DNA of 64,000 nt from HGM04593 sp045592125 (GTDB lineage: Bacteria > Bacteroidota > Bacteroidia > Bacteroidales > Bacteroidaceae): the NCBI GenBank assembly GCA_045592125.1, contig JAZNUE010000046.1, positions 1-64,000 on the forward strand, given 5' to 3'. Shown here piece after piece: positions 1-7,422 of this stretch. Both the position numbers and the translations under genes were made by a program. Below the pieces are notes generated by a model. It was given only the letters and a program-made list of their open reading frames with translations. It did no database searches and was not told the origin of the DNA. Position 1 is the first letter of the stretch. Each line of letters opens with the position of its first letter.

Positions 1-123
1 CTTGTCAAAATATGACGGTCTGCTTTTCGTTCCTTACTTTACCTTTATATCCTTCCGCCTCTGGGGCGGAACGGACATGTTGTACTGCTTGTCTGTATGG
101 AATGCTGTCAAGGATCATCTTTG

Positions 124-163
124 CTCGCCGGGAGGGCAACCGTGGTTGCTTCCCGAAAGCGAG
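124..163 (-). ncRNA. Structured 5' leader hairpin of an unidentified leftward transcript
   Basis: On the minus strand a 40-nt element folds from three consecutive arms: CTCGC (159-163) with GCGAG (124-128), CGGGA (151-155) with TCCCG (129-133), and GCAACC (144-149) with GGTTGC (136-141), leaving a 2-nt apex. It begins within a few nt of the start predicted from the promoter at 166-196. An ATG lies 5 nt after it (116-118) and opens a 37-codon frame ending at 5, which I do not recognise. The rest of 1-120 holds only a small TTCCGCC/GGCGGAA hairpin. The element may be a leader or a small RNA; its downstream gene is outside the window. Confidence 0.45.
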
Positions 164-165
164 TG

Positions 166-196
166 CAAAGGTAGAACTATTTTTTGAACTGGCAAA
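166..196 (-). promoter_or_regulatory. Bacteroidetes-type promoter firing off the left edge
   Basis: Read on the minus strand, a -33 TTTG (193-196) is followed 19 nt later by a -7 box TACCTTTG (166-173). This matches the Bacteroidetes primary sigma-factor consensus TTTG / TAnnTTTG. It would drive transcription leftward out of the window, starting near position 160, directly into the hairpin described next. Confidence 0.65.
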
Positions 197-417
197 CGAT
201 TTGAAAGGAAAAAATCAATTTAAAACAGAAAAAATTGAATTTTGTTCATCACGCTGTCCATTTATTTTAAATTTGAGGCAAATTAATTAAATAACGAGCA
301 CATTTCATGAGCAAAGAGTACCGCAAAAAAAAGAAACAAATAGGCAGAACAGGCAGGACTTGATACAACAAGAATATATTTTCTGTAATTTAAACAGTTT
401 CTAAACCGCATTCACGC

Positions 418-448
418 TTTGCACTAAGGTTCTTTTGTTGTACCTTTA
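418..448 (+). promoter_or_regulatory. Probable dnaG promoter
   Basis: TTTG at 418-421 is followed 19 nt later by TACCTTTA at 441-448, one mismatch from the TAnnTTTG consensus. Transcription would begin near 455, giving dnaG a leader of about 100 nt. The stretch from 200 to 415 is AT-rich and I see no gene in it. Confidence 0.45.
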
Positions 449-557
449 CATACCTTAATGTGAGTTTGATATAAGTTCAGCTCAAGATGACAGACACACT
501 AGAATAAGTACAAGTTGCTATATCAAGCCCACGTTACCTTATATAATAGAGTACGAG

Positions 558-2567
558 ATGATAGACAGGAAAACCATAGAGCAGATAATGGACACCGCAA
601 AAGTGGAGGAGGTTGTAGGCGACTTCGTTGCACTGCGCAAACGCGGAGTGAACATGATTGGCCTGTGCCCGTTCCACAACGAGAAGACCCCTTCGTTCAC
701 GGTATCGCCATCGAAGAACCTATGGAAATGCTTCGGTTGCGGCAAGGGCGGCAAGCCCGTGCACTTCATAATGGAGCACGAGCAGCTCAGCTACCCCGAC
801 GCATTGAGGTGGCTCGCCAAGAAGTACCACATAGAGATAAAGGAGCGCGAGCTCACCGACGAGGAGAAACGTGAGGAAAGCATACGCGAGAGCATGTTCG
901 TAATTAACCAGTATGCACTTCAGTACTTCATGGACACGCTGCACGGCAGCGAGGAGGGCAAGGCCATTGGCCTGAGCTATCTCCGCCACCGCGGCCTGAG
1001 GGACGAGACCATAAAGAAGTTCTGTCTTGGATACTCCCTCGAGAAACGCACATCGTTTGCCGAGACTGCCGTGGCCGCAGGATACAGGCCCGAGCTGATA
1101 GCAAAGACCGGAGTGTGCTACAGCACCGACGACGGCAGGCTGCAGGACCGCTTCTGGGGAAGGGTCATTTTCCCAGTGCACACAATCTCGGGCAAGGTTG
1201 TAGCCTTTGGCGGCCGCATTCTGCAGAACAACGCCAAGGCCGCAAAATATGTGAACTCGCCCGAGAGCGAGATTTACCACAAGAGCGACCATCTCTACGG
1301 GCTATACTTTGCCAAGCAGGCAATAATGCAGAAAGACCGCTGTATACTTGTGGAGGGTTATCTTGACGTGATTTCAATGTACCAGGCAGGCATACAGAAC
1401 GTTGTCGCCTCATCGGGCACATCGCTCACCACAGGGCAGATAAGGCTTATACACCGTTTCACCAACAACGTCACGCTGCTTTACGACGGCGACAAGGCCG
1501 GCATAAAGGCTTCGATACGAGGCATTGACATGCTCCTTGAAGAGGGCATGAACATAAACGTGGTGCTGCTGCCCGAAAGGGAGGACCCCGACAGCTATGC
1601 ACAAAGCCACTCCACCGAGGAAGTCGAGCAGTACATCGAGCGGAACAAGGTAGACTTTATAAGGTTCAAGACCAACCTGCTGCTTGACGAGGTAGGAGAC
1701 GACCCGATACGCCGGGCCGGGCTCATAGGCGATGTTGTCAAGAGCATTGCAGTTGTCCCCAATGACATACTGCGCAGCGAGTATATAAAGAAGTGCAGCG
1801 ACATGCTCAACGTGGGCGAGCAGCTCCTGGTTAAGGAAACCGCCAAGATAAGGATGCAGAGGGCCGAAGAGCAGCAGAAGCGCCGTTACAACGAGAAAGA
1901 GGCGCAGGCTGGAGAGCCAGCGCAGGAGGAAAGTACGGTTGTGGCAGACGAGTTCAGGCAGAGCCTCATTGAGAGTTACAGCAGCAACCCGCTGCACCAC
2001 AAGGAGAAAGCAATAATACAGTTTATACTGAAAAAGGGCGGCAAGCTGCTGCAGGTGCCAGAGAGCAAGGCCGACGGCACCCCCTCATTTACCGAAAGCG
2101 TAATCTCGCACATGTTCTACTCGTTCAATTCAGACGGCATTGAACTGGGCCATCCGCTCTACAAGAAGATTTTCGCCGAGGCGTGCGAGCATGCAGCAGA
2201 AATAGGGTTTGACCCCGAGAAGCACTTCATGGCGCACCCCGACTCCGAGGTGTCAGCGCTCACGGCCGAGCTGTGCGGCGAGCGCTACCTGCTGAGCAAG
2301 TTCTTCAGCGAACAGAACAACGACGAGCGCAACGAACTGGCAATACTCTTTGAGCAGACCACCCGCCTTTGCATTGCTTACAAGCTGAGCATTGTGGACG
2401 AAATGCTTAAGGAGACCATGTCTAGGCTGAAGGACCCGGCCGTCGCTGCCGCCCCCTCCGCACTGCAGGAGTGCATGGAAGAGTTCAAGTTCCTGAAAGA
2501 GACACAGCAGGCCCTGAACAACGTGCTCAAGGGGTACGGTTTTGGCAACGTTGCGTTGAACGTATAG
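558..2567 (+). CDS. dnaG: DNA primase DnaG
   Basis: This is the primase that lays down RNA primers for DNA replication. The N-terminal CHC2 zinc finger is intact (C37, H40, C58, C61). The TOPRIM catalytic core follows, with the acidic motif VEGYLDV near residue 265 and YDGDKAG near residue 310. The C-terminal part is the expected helical region that binds the replicative helicase DnaB. At 669 residues it has the usual length for Bacteroidales DnaG. The start at 558 places the zinc finger at the normal distance from the N terminus, although no Shine-Dalgarno sequence precedes it. It stands alone between a leftward transcript and the convergent folE cluster. Confidence 0.97.
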   Translation: MIDRKTIEQIMDTAKVEEVVGDFVALRKRGVNMIGLCPFHNEKTPSFTVSPSKNLWKCFGCGKGGKPVHFIMEHEQLSYPDALRWLAKKYHIEIKERELTDEEKREESIRESMFVINQYALQYFMDTLHGSEEGKAIGLSYLRHRGLRDETIKKFCLGYSLEKRTSFAETAVAAGYRPELIAKTGVCYSTDDGRLQDRFWGRVIFPVHTISGKVVAFGGRILQNNAKAAKYVNSPESEIYHKSDHLYGLYFAKQAIMQKDRCILVEGYLDVISMYQAGIQNVVASSGTSLTTGQIRLIHRFTNNVTLLYDGDKAGIKASIRGIDMLLEEGMNINVVLLPEREDPDSYAQSHSTEEVEQYIERNKVDFIRFKTNLLLDEVGDDPIRRAGLIGDVVKSIAVVPNDILRSEYIKKCSDMLNVGEQLLVKETAKIRMQRAEEQQKRRYNEKEAQAGEPAQEESTVVADEFRQSLIESYSSNPLHHKEKAIIQFILKKGGKLLQVPESKADGTPSFTESVISHMFYSFNSDGIELGHPLYKKIFAEACEHAAEIGFDPEKHFMAHPDSEVSALTAELCGERYLLSKFFSEQNNDERNELAILFEQTTRLCIAYKLSIVDEMLKETMSRLKDPAVAAAPSALQECMEEFKFLKETQQALNNVLKGYGFGNVALNV

Positions 2568-2748
2568 ACATTCAGGCCTGAATGCATTCAGGACGGCTAT
2601 ATAATCAAGGAACTCACGCCTGCAAGAAAGTACGCGCAAAGACAGGCGCGGCTCTAAAACGGGAAACTGAAGGCTGTTCGTGATGTCAATGCAAGAGCGC
2701 ACACACCCTTCACCGTGCGCGCGTATATTAATAAGGAGAGAAAAACAA

Positions 2749-2785
2749 CAGGTTGCACCATGCGGTGCAACCTGCCTTATTTTTC
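2749..2785 (+). terminator. Intrinsic terminator between dnaG and folE
   Basis: CAGGTTGCACC (2749-2759) pairs perfectly with GGTGCAACCTG (2764-2774) around a 4-nt loop and is followed by CCTTATTTTT. On the opposite side the sequence is AAAAACAA, so the hairpin can also end minus-strand transcription. Between dnaG and the hairpin (2568-2748) I see no convincing gene. Confidence 0.85.
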
Positions 2786-2852
2786 TTATGCTCTCTGATA
2801 TGAAGTTTTCGTCTTTTTAAAGGCCACAAAGGGCAAAAGGGAGAGCTGGCTT

Positions 2853-3431
2853 TCACTTGTTCCTGAGCAGGTTCATAAACTCCTCACGGGTCTTGGCCTG
2901 GTTGAAGGCCCCGCAGAAATCGGACGTTGTGGTAACAGAGTTCTGCTTCTTCACGCCTCGCATTTGCATACACAGGTGCTGGGCCTCAACAACAACCATA
3001 ACGCCTAGCGGGTTAAGGGTATTCTGTATACACTCCTTAATCTGCAGCGTAAGCCTCTCCTGCACCTGCAGGCGGCGCGAGAATACTTCTACCACACGCG
3101 CAATCTTGCTAAGGCCTGTTATGTAGCCATTTGGGATATATGCGACATGTACCTTGCCAAAGAACGGCAGTATATGGTGCTCGCATAGCGAATAGAAATC
3201 GATATCCTTCACTATGACCATCTGGCTATAGTCCTCCTTGAACATGGCCCCGCGGAGGATAGCCTCGGGGTCCTCGCTGTAGCCAGCTGTTGTGTCAAGT
3301 ATCGCACGGGCCACACGCTCCGGAGTCTTTACAAGCCCCTCGCGCTCCACATCCTCCCCAATGAGCCCAAGCATGTTGCTGCAGCACTCCTTGAGGCCTT
3401 CAATTCTCTTCTCTCTCTCTTCGCTTTCCAT
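2853..3431 (-). CDS. folE: GTP cyclohydrolase I
   Basis: FolE opens the GTP ring to give dihydroneopterin triphosphate, the first step of tetrahydrofolate synthesis. The zinc ligands are visible as C83 and H86 in SLCEHHILPF and C154 in EAQHLCMQMRG. The length of 192 residues is normal for the type I enzyme. It is the last gene of a minus-strand run that starts upstream with a glycosyltransferase and DUF1599 gene and includes tpiA; the gap to the preceding SPOR gene is 25 nt. The other pterin gene in the window, folK, lies 11 kb away on the other strand. Confidence 0.97.
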   Translation of the reverse strand: MESEEREKRIEGLKECCSNMLGLIGEDVEREGLVKTPERVARAILDTTAGYSEDPEAILRGAMFKEDYSQMVIVKDIDFYSLCEHHILPFFGKVHVAYIPNGYITGLSKIARVVEVFSRRLQVQERLTLQIKECIQNTLNPLGVMVVVEAQHLCMQMRGVKKQNSVTTTSDFCGAFNQAKTREEFMNLLRNK

Positions 3432-3456
3432 TCTTGCTGGGTTAGAAACAGTTTGT

Positions 3457-3903
3457 CTAATAAGGCAGGTTAATAAGGCACTTCTTTACAGAAATCTCCT
3501 TGAACTTCCTGGTTGCCTTGAGCCTGTACATTACAGCCTCGGCCTCCTCGCGTGTACGGTAGTCGCCATAGAGGCAAGTCCTGATGGGCGGGTTGAACTC
3601 GACATACGCCTCGGCGCCCGGAAAATTCTCGCGCATGAACTTGGCCATACGGTTAGCCTCATCCCTTGCCTGGGCCGAGTTGTTTCCCGAATATACCATG
3701 ACACGGTAGCCCTCGACCTGAGGCACCTTGCCATCGGCCGAAGAAATCATCGTCCCCATGAGCTCCATCAGGCCGTCGGGCTGGTTTATCTTCACCTTTG
3801 CGCCAAAGAGGCCCGATGACTCAATTTCTTTAACAATATTGCTCTGCGCAGCAGCAACGTGCGCGCAGAACAATACTGATAATATAAGGAATATCCTCTT
3901 CAT
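3457..3903 (-). CDS. Secreted SPOR-domain protein
   Basis: A 148-residue protein with a signal peptide (about residues 1-19, ending ...HVAAAQ). A SPOR domain fills residues 65-146, starting YRVMVYSGNN and including the typical IRTCLYGDYRTREEAEAV stretch. SPOR domains bind denuded glycan strands of septal peptidoglycan, so a periplasmic or outer-membrane role in envelope maintenance is likely. The gene sits 5 nt downstream of tpiA, so the two are almost certainly co-transcribed. No specific partner can be named from sequence. Confidence 0.88.
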   Translation of the reverse strand: MKRIFLILSVLFCAHVAAAQSNIVKEIESSGLFGAKVKINQPDGLMELMGTMISSADGKVPQVEGYRVMVYSGNNSAQARDEANRMAKFMRENFPGAEAYVEFNPPIRTCLYGDYRTREEAEAVMYRLKATRKFKEISVKKCLINLPY

Positions 3904-3908
3904 GTATA

Positions 3909-4667
3909 TTACTTGAACGCGTCAATGATACCCTTGAAGTCGGCAACCTTGAGGGCAGCGCCGCCAATGAGGCCGCCGTCTACGTTAGGATTAGCGAAGA
4001 GTTCCTTCGCGTTGCTTGGCTTGCAGCTGCCGCCATAGAGGATAGAGGTGTTCTCGGCAACCTCATTGCCATACTTCTCGGCAATCGTAGAGCGGATGTA
4101 GGCGTGAATCTCCTCAGCCTGCTCGGGAGTTGCGGTAAGGCCTGTGCCGATAGCCCATACTGGCTCGTACGCGAGGATAATCTTTGAGAAGTCCTCGGCA
4201 GAAAGGTCGTAGAGCGAGCCTGCGAGCTGGTCAAATACTACCTGGTTCTGGATACCCTGGTTACGCTCCTCGAGCACCTCGCCAATGCAGAAGATTGGGG
4301 TGAGGCCGTTAGCAAGGGCAAGCTGCACCTTCTCCTTAAGAATCTCAGGAGTCTCGCCATAGTAGGCACGGCGCTCCGAGTGGCCAAGGATTACATACTT
4401 TGCGCCTGTTGAAGCCACCATAGAGGCAGAGACCTCGCCAGTGTATGCGCCAGAAACCTTGTCGGCACAGTTCTCGGCACCAACACCAATCACAGCCTCA
4501 TCAACGATTGGGGCTACAGAAGCCAAGTGGATGAACGGCGTGCAGATTACAACGTCGCAGTTTGGCTTGTCAGCAGCCAATGCCTCATTCAGTTCCTTTG
4601 CCAAAGCAATGCCTTCCTGAAGATTCATGTTCATCTTCCAGTTACCGGCAACAATGTTCTTTCTCAT
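3909..4667 (-). CDS. tpiA: Triosephosphate isomerase
   Basis: TpiA interconverts dihydroxyacetone phosphate and glyceraldehyde 3-phosphate in glycolysis. All catalytic residues are present: K11 in GNWKMN, H96 in ILGHSERR, and E168 in the signature AYEPVWAIGTG. The phosphate-binding loop near the C terminus reads LYGGSCKPSN and GGLIGGAALK. The length of 252 residues is standard. It is cytoplasmic although its operon neighbours are envelope proteins. Confidence 0.98.
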   Translation of the reverse strand: MRKNIVAGNWKMNMNLQEGIALAKELNEALAADKPNCDVVICTPFIHLASVAPIVDEAVIGVGAENCADKVSGAYTGEVSASMVASTGAKYVILGHSERRAYYGETPEILKEKVQLALANGLTPIFCIGEVLEERNQGIQNQVVFDQLAGSLYDLSAEDFSKIILAYEPVWAIGTGLTATPEQAEEIHAYIRSTIAEKYGNEVAENTSILYGGSCKPSNAKELFANPNVDGGLIGGAALKVADFKGIIDAFK

Positions 4668-4703
4668 TTTCTTTTTGTTTTAAATGGTTACTAAATATGT
4701 TGT

Positions 4704-5996
4704 CTATAAATTATCACTATAATTCCCGCCTGTTACAGGAGCACGCCTCGCACGGCGGTATGCCACCGCGTCGAAGAGGGCAATGAACAGCAGCGGCGCC
4801 AGCAGCGCAAGAGACCAGAAACGCACTCCCTGCATCCTGCCCACAAGCGACGGAATACCGTCAGGCATTCCGGTAGGCGAGAAGGCAAGGTCCTCTACCG
4901 CAGGCAGGTCCTGCACATTCCACTTCCCCGCTATAGTCCCGTCCTTCAGCAGCAGCACGCCTGGGTTTGAGCGTATCATGTTCCTTATTACCTGGGCATC
5001 GCTCCAATAGATGGGATACTCCGCGCCAGTACGCTTGCGCCACAGTTCAGCCTCGGTGTCATCGGACGCTGTCGTGAAATAGAACGGCACACCTTTTTCA
5101 AGGCAGTAGTCATACATGTCATTTATCTTGTCGACACGGTTCACGGCAGCCTCCTCTACCAGCTCGGCCGCAACCAGGCACACATACCCGGTATCAGCAA
5201 GCAGTGCCTCCGTGACATCATTGTCATTCTCCCAGTCAACTACAGAGAACCCCTCAATGCTAGGCAGGACGCCCTCCTTAACCAGTTCGGAACGCGCGCC
5301 TATGCACACCCACAGGCTGTCGGGACACTCTCCCTCGAGCAGCTCACAGGTATCGCCTTCATGCTCATACATGTATACCACCCTGTACTCATCGGGCGTT
5401 CCCTGTGTGAGGCGTCGCAGGTCGGTCCCCGGCGAATACTGGCCAAAGTCGGCAACAGGAAGATGAACCAGGCCCATGATGAGCACTGTGCCTATGTAGA
5501 AGAGCGAAAAAAGCGTCACCATCCATCTGCTGCCCGAGCTTATGTACCATACAAAGCGCCTATGCCCAAGCATGACTATGACCGAAAGCAGCAGCAGGAA
5601 CACATTCTTCGCCAGCGTCTCGCCGTTAGAGAGGGCGAACACCTCGCCAAAGCATCCGCAGTCCTCAATGCCGCCCTTAAAATATATCACGGCGGTGAGC
5701 GCTGTAAAGAACAGCATTACGGCCGGGGCAAGGTATGCCGTCATCTTGCGGTACACGCCCATAAGCAGGAACACGCCAAGCAGGAACTCCGCTGCTGCCT
5801 GCAGCACAGCAAGCGCCATGAGCATGTCCCCAGAGAAAAGGCCCGGCATGAAAAGCGCCTCATACTCCTGCAGCTTGTACATGGAACCTACCGGGTCGAA
5901 GGCCTTGGCAAGGCCCGACACCACCAGCACCAGCGCCAGCACAAGGCGGCACACATTGGCTACTACGGCAAAGCTCTTATTCCTGGTCCACTCCAT
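4704..5996 (-). CDS. BT_3928-type DoxX/MauE membrane protein with thioredoxin-like C-terminal region
   Basis: A 430-residue inner-membrane protein. The first 150 residues hold about four hydrophobic helices typical of DoxX/MauE proteins, beginning VCRLVLALVLVVSGLAKAF. The segment from about residue 200 to 380 looks like a degraded thioredoxin fold, with VPFYFTTAS and a PGVLLLKDGTIAGKWN strand-turn-strand, but the redox CxxC is absent. A final hydrophobic helix lies near residues 395-415. The gene overlaps the upstream DUF1599 gene by 20 nt. A redox or thiol role is suggested by the DoxX family but is not shown by this sequence. Confidence 0.8.
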   Translation of the reverse strand: MEWTRNKSFAVVANVCRLVLALVLVVSGLAKAFDPVGSMYKLQEYEALFMPGLFSGDMLMALAVLQAAAEFLLGVFLLMGVYRKMTAYLAPAVMLFFTALTAVIYFKGGIEDCGCFGEVFALSNGETLAKNVFLLLLSVIVMLGHRRFVWYISSGSRWMVTLFSLFYIGTVLIMGLVHLPVADFGQYSPGTDLRRLTQGTPDEYRVVYMYEHEGDTCELLEGECPDSLWVCIGARSELVKEGVLPSIEGFSVVDWENDNDVTEALLADTGYVCLVAAELVEEAAVNRVDKINDMYDYCLEKGVPFYFTTASDDTEAELWRKRTGAEYPIYWSDAQVIRNMIRSNPGVLLLKDGTIAGKWNVQDLPAVEDLAFSPTGMPDGIPSLVGRMQGVRFWSLALLAPLLFIALFDAVAYRRARRAPVTGGNYSDNL

Positions 5997-6525
5997 TCTT
6001 TATAAGGCCAAAGACTGCATAGTTTATCATGTCCATGTAGTTGGCGCCGATACCCTCCGACACAATTGTCTCGCCATTCAGTTCCTCAATCTGCTTTGTG
6101 CGCCATATCTTAGTGAGTATAAGGTCGGTATATGACGTTGTGCGCATGCCTCTCCATGCCTCGTTATAGTCATGGTTCTTCCTTTTCATGAGCTCAAGGG
6201 CCTCCTTTGCCTTCCTGTCATACAGCGCCATGGCCTCATCGGGCGTAATGTCGCATGAGTCGGAATACCCCAGCTCAAGCTGCACAAGAGATATTATGCC
6301 ATAGTTCACAATGCCTATGAGTTCGGGCACAATACCCTCGCCCACCATATTCTCGGCGCCAGTCTCAAGGGTACGTATACGCTTCGCCTTGATAAATATC
6401 TGGTCGGTCAGCGACTCGGGACGCATTATGCGCCACGAGGCCCCATAATCATAGAGTTTCTTGCTGAAAAGGTCGCGGCACACGGCAAGCACCTTCTCGA
6501 ACTGCTCGTTTGTATTGCTGTTCAT
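5977..6525 (-). CDS. DUF1599 domain protein with internal duplication
   Basis: A 182-residue cytoplasmic protein of the DUF1599 family. Two halves repeat each other: residues 20-90 contain YDYGASWRIMRPESLTDQIF and a later GIVNYGIISL, and residues 110-175 contain HDYNEAWRGMRTTSYTDLIL and MDMINYAVFGLI. The invariant Asp, Trp, Arg-Met-Arg and Asp positions recur in both, which suggests a pseudo-dimeric helical fold such as those of all-alpha nucleotide pyrophosphohydrolases; that comparison is an inference. The function is unknown. The gene overlaps the DoxX gene downstream. Confidence 0.85.
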   Translation of the reverse strand: MNSNTNEQFEKVLAVCRDLFSKKLYDYGASWRIMRPESLTDQIFIKAKRIRTLETGAENMVGEGIVPELIGIVNYGIISLVQLELGYSDSCDITPDEAMALYDRKAKEALELMKRKNHDYNEAWRGMRTTSYTDLILTKIWRTKQIEELNGETIVSEGIGANYMDMINYAVFGLIKNGVDQE

Positions 6526-6534
6526 GTATAAATA

Positions 6535-7275
6535 TTATTCTGTTGCTTTCGGATACTTACGGAACCAGCTGCTCACCTTTAGCCTTATAACGCCAAAGAG
6601 CGCCTCGCTGAATATTCCGCCGCTCATCTTTGAGGTACCCAGCACGCGGTTAACAAAAATCACTGGCACCTCGCATATCTTGAACCCGCACTTGTGGGCC
6701 GTGAACTTCATCTCAATCTGGAAGGCATACCCCTTGAAGCGTATCTTGTCAAGCTCCATTGTCTCTAGCACCTTGCGGCGATAGCAGTTGAAACCGGCAG
6801 TAGTGTCATGTACCGGAAGGCGGGTAATGAAGCGCACATACTTTGAAGCGAAGTACGACATGAGAACGCGCCCCATGGGCCAGTTGACAACATTCACGCC
6901 TGTCACGTACCGGCTGCCTACGGCAAGGTCATATCCCCAGCATGCGCAGGCCTCATAGAGGCGGGGGACATCATTGGGGTCGTGCGAGAAATCGGCGTCC
7001 ATCTCAAAGATATACTCATATCCCTGCGCAAGCGCCCACTTGAAGCCTGCAATATACGCAGTGCCAAGGCCGAGCTTGCCTTCGCGCTCAATAAGATGCA
7101 CCCTTCCCGGGAAGAGCTCCATCGCGCCCTTTACCAGGGCAGCAGTGCCGTCGGGAGAACCGTCATCCACAACAAGCACATCAAACTGGTGCTCCAGCGC
7201 CATAAGTGTGCGTATCATGCGCTCTATGTTCTCCTTCTCGTTGTAAGTGGGAATTATTATTACAGTATCGCTCAT
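6535..7275 (-). CDS. Polyprenol-phosphate mannosyltransferase-like glycosyltransferase (GT2)
   Basis: A 246-residue family 2 glycosyltransferase related to dolichol-phosphate mannose synthase. It starts MSDTVIIIPTYNEKENIERM and carries the DD pair in VLVVDDGSPDG and the metal-binding DAD in FEMDADFSHDPND. Later the sequence has the acceptor-region motif VGSRYV and TAGFNCYRR. There is no C-terminal membrane domain, as in the short soluble forms. I chose the ATG at 7275 because the open frame extends 23 codons upstream through the promoter. The product would be a lipid-linked sugar used for envelope glycosylation. Confidence 0.9.
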   Translation of the reverse strand: MSDTVIIIPTYNEKENIERMIRTLMALEHQFDVLVVDDGSPDGTAALVKGAMELFPGRVHLIEREGKLGLGTAYIAGFKWALAQGYEYIFEMDADFSHDPNDVPRLYEACACWGYDLAVGSRYVTGVNVVNWPMGRVLMSYFASKYVRFITRLPVHDTTAGFNCYRRKVLETMELDKIRFKGYAFQIEMKFTAHKCGFKICEVPVIFVNRVLGTSKMSGGIFSEALFGVIRLKVSSWFRKYPKATE

Positions 7276-7313
7276 AACCTTTCGTTTACATGCCCGCAGG
7301 GGACTACAAGTTA

Positions 7314-7345
7314 CAAAGGTAAATGATTTTTGAAACAATATCAAA
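7314..7345 (-). promoter_or_regulatory. Promoter of the glycosyltransferase-folE operon
   Basis: On the minus strand TTTG (7342-7345) is followed 20 nt later by TACCTTTG (7314-7321), a full match to the Bacteroidetes consensus. It lies 39 nt upstream of the glycosyltransferase start and probably drives the whole minus-strand cluster down to folE. Confidence 0.65.
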
Positions 7346-7406
7346 TTATATTATTAAATAAAATATAAAGTAGGCGCAGGAAGAAGGGATATTCCGCTGT
7401 TTTTCT

Positions 7407-7414
7407 TATCTTCG
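7407..7414 (+). promoter_or_regulatory. Probable miaB -7 box
   Basis: TATCTTCG resembles the TAnnTTTG -7 element. No clear -33 TTG is present. If it is used, the transcript starts within a few nt of the TTG codon at 7423, so miaB would be leaderless from that codon or have a leader of about 20 nt before the GTG at 7441. Confidence 0.4.
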
Positions 7415-7422
7415 CGACAGAT

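Noticed and set aside
720..1292. Long minus-strand frame opposite dnaG
   Set aside because: It mirrors the codon pattern of dnaG, has no recognisable domain and no promoter.
2576..2680. Short frame after dnaG (ATG near 2581, about 34 codons)
   Set aside because: No initiation signal, no homology I recognise, followed by unrelated sequence before the terminator.
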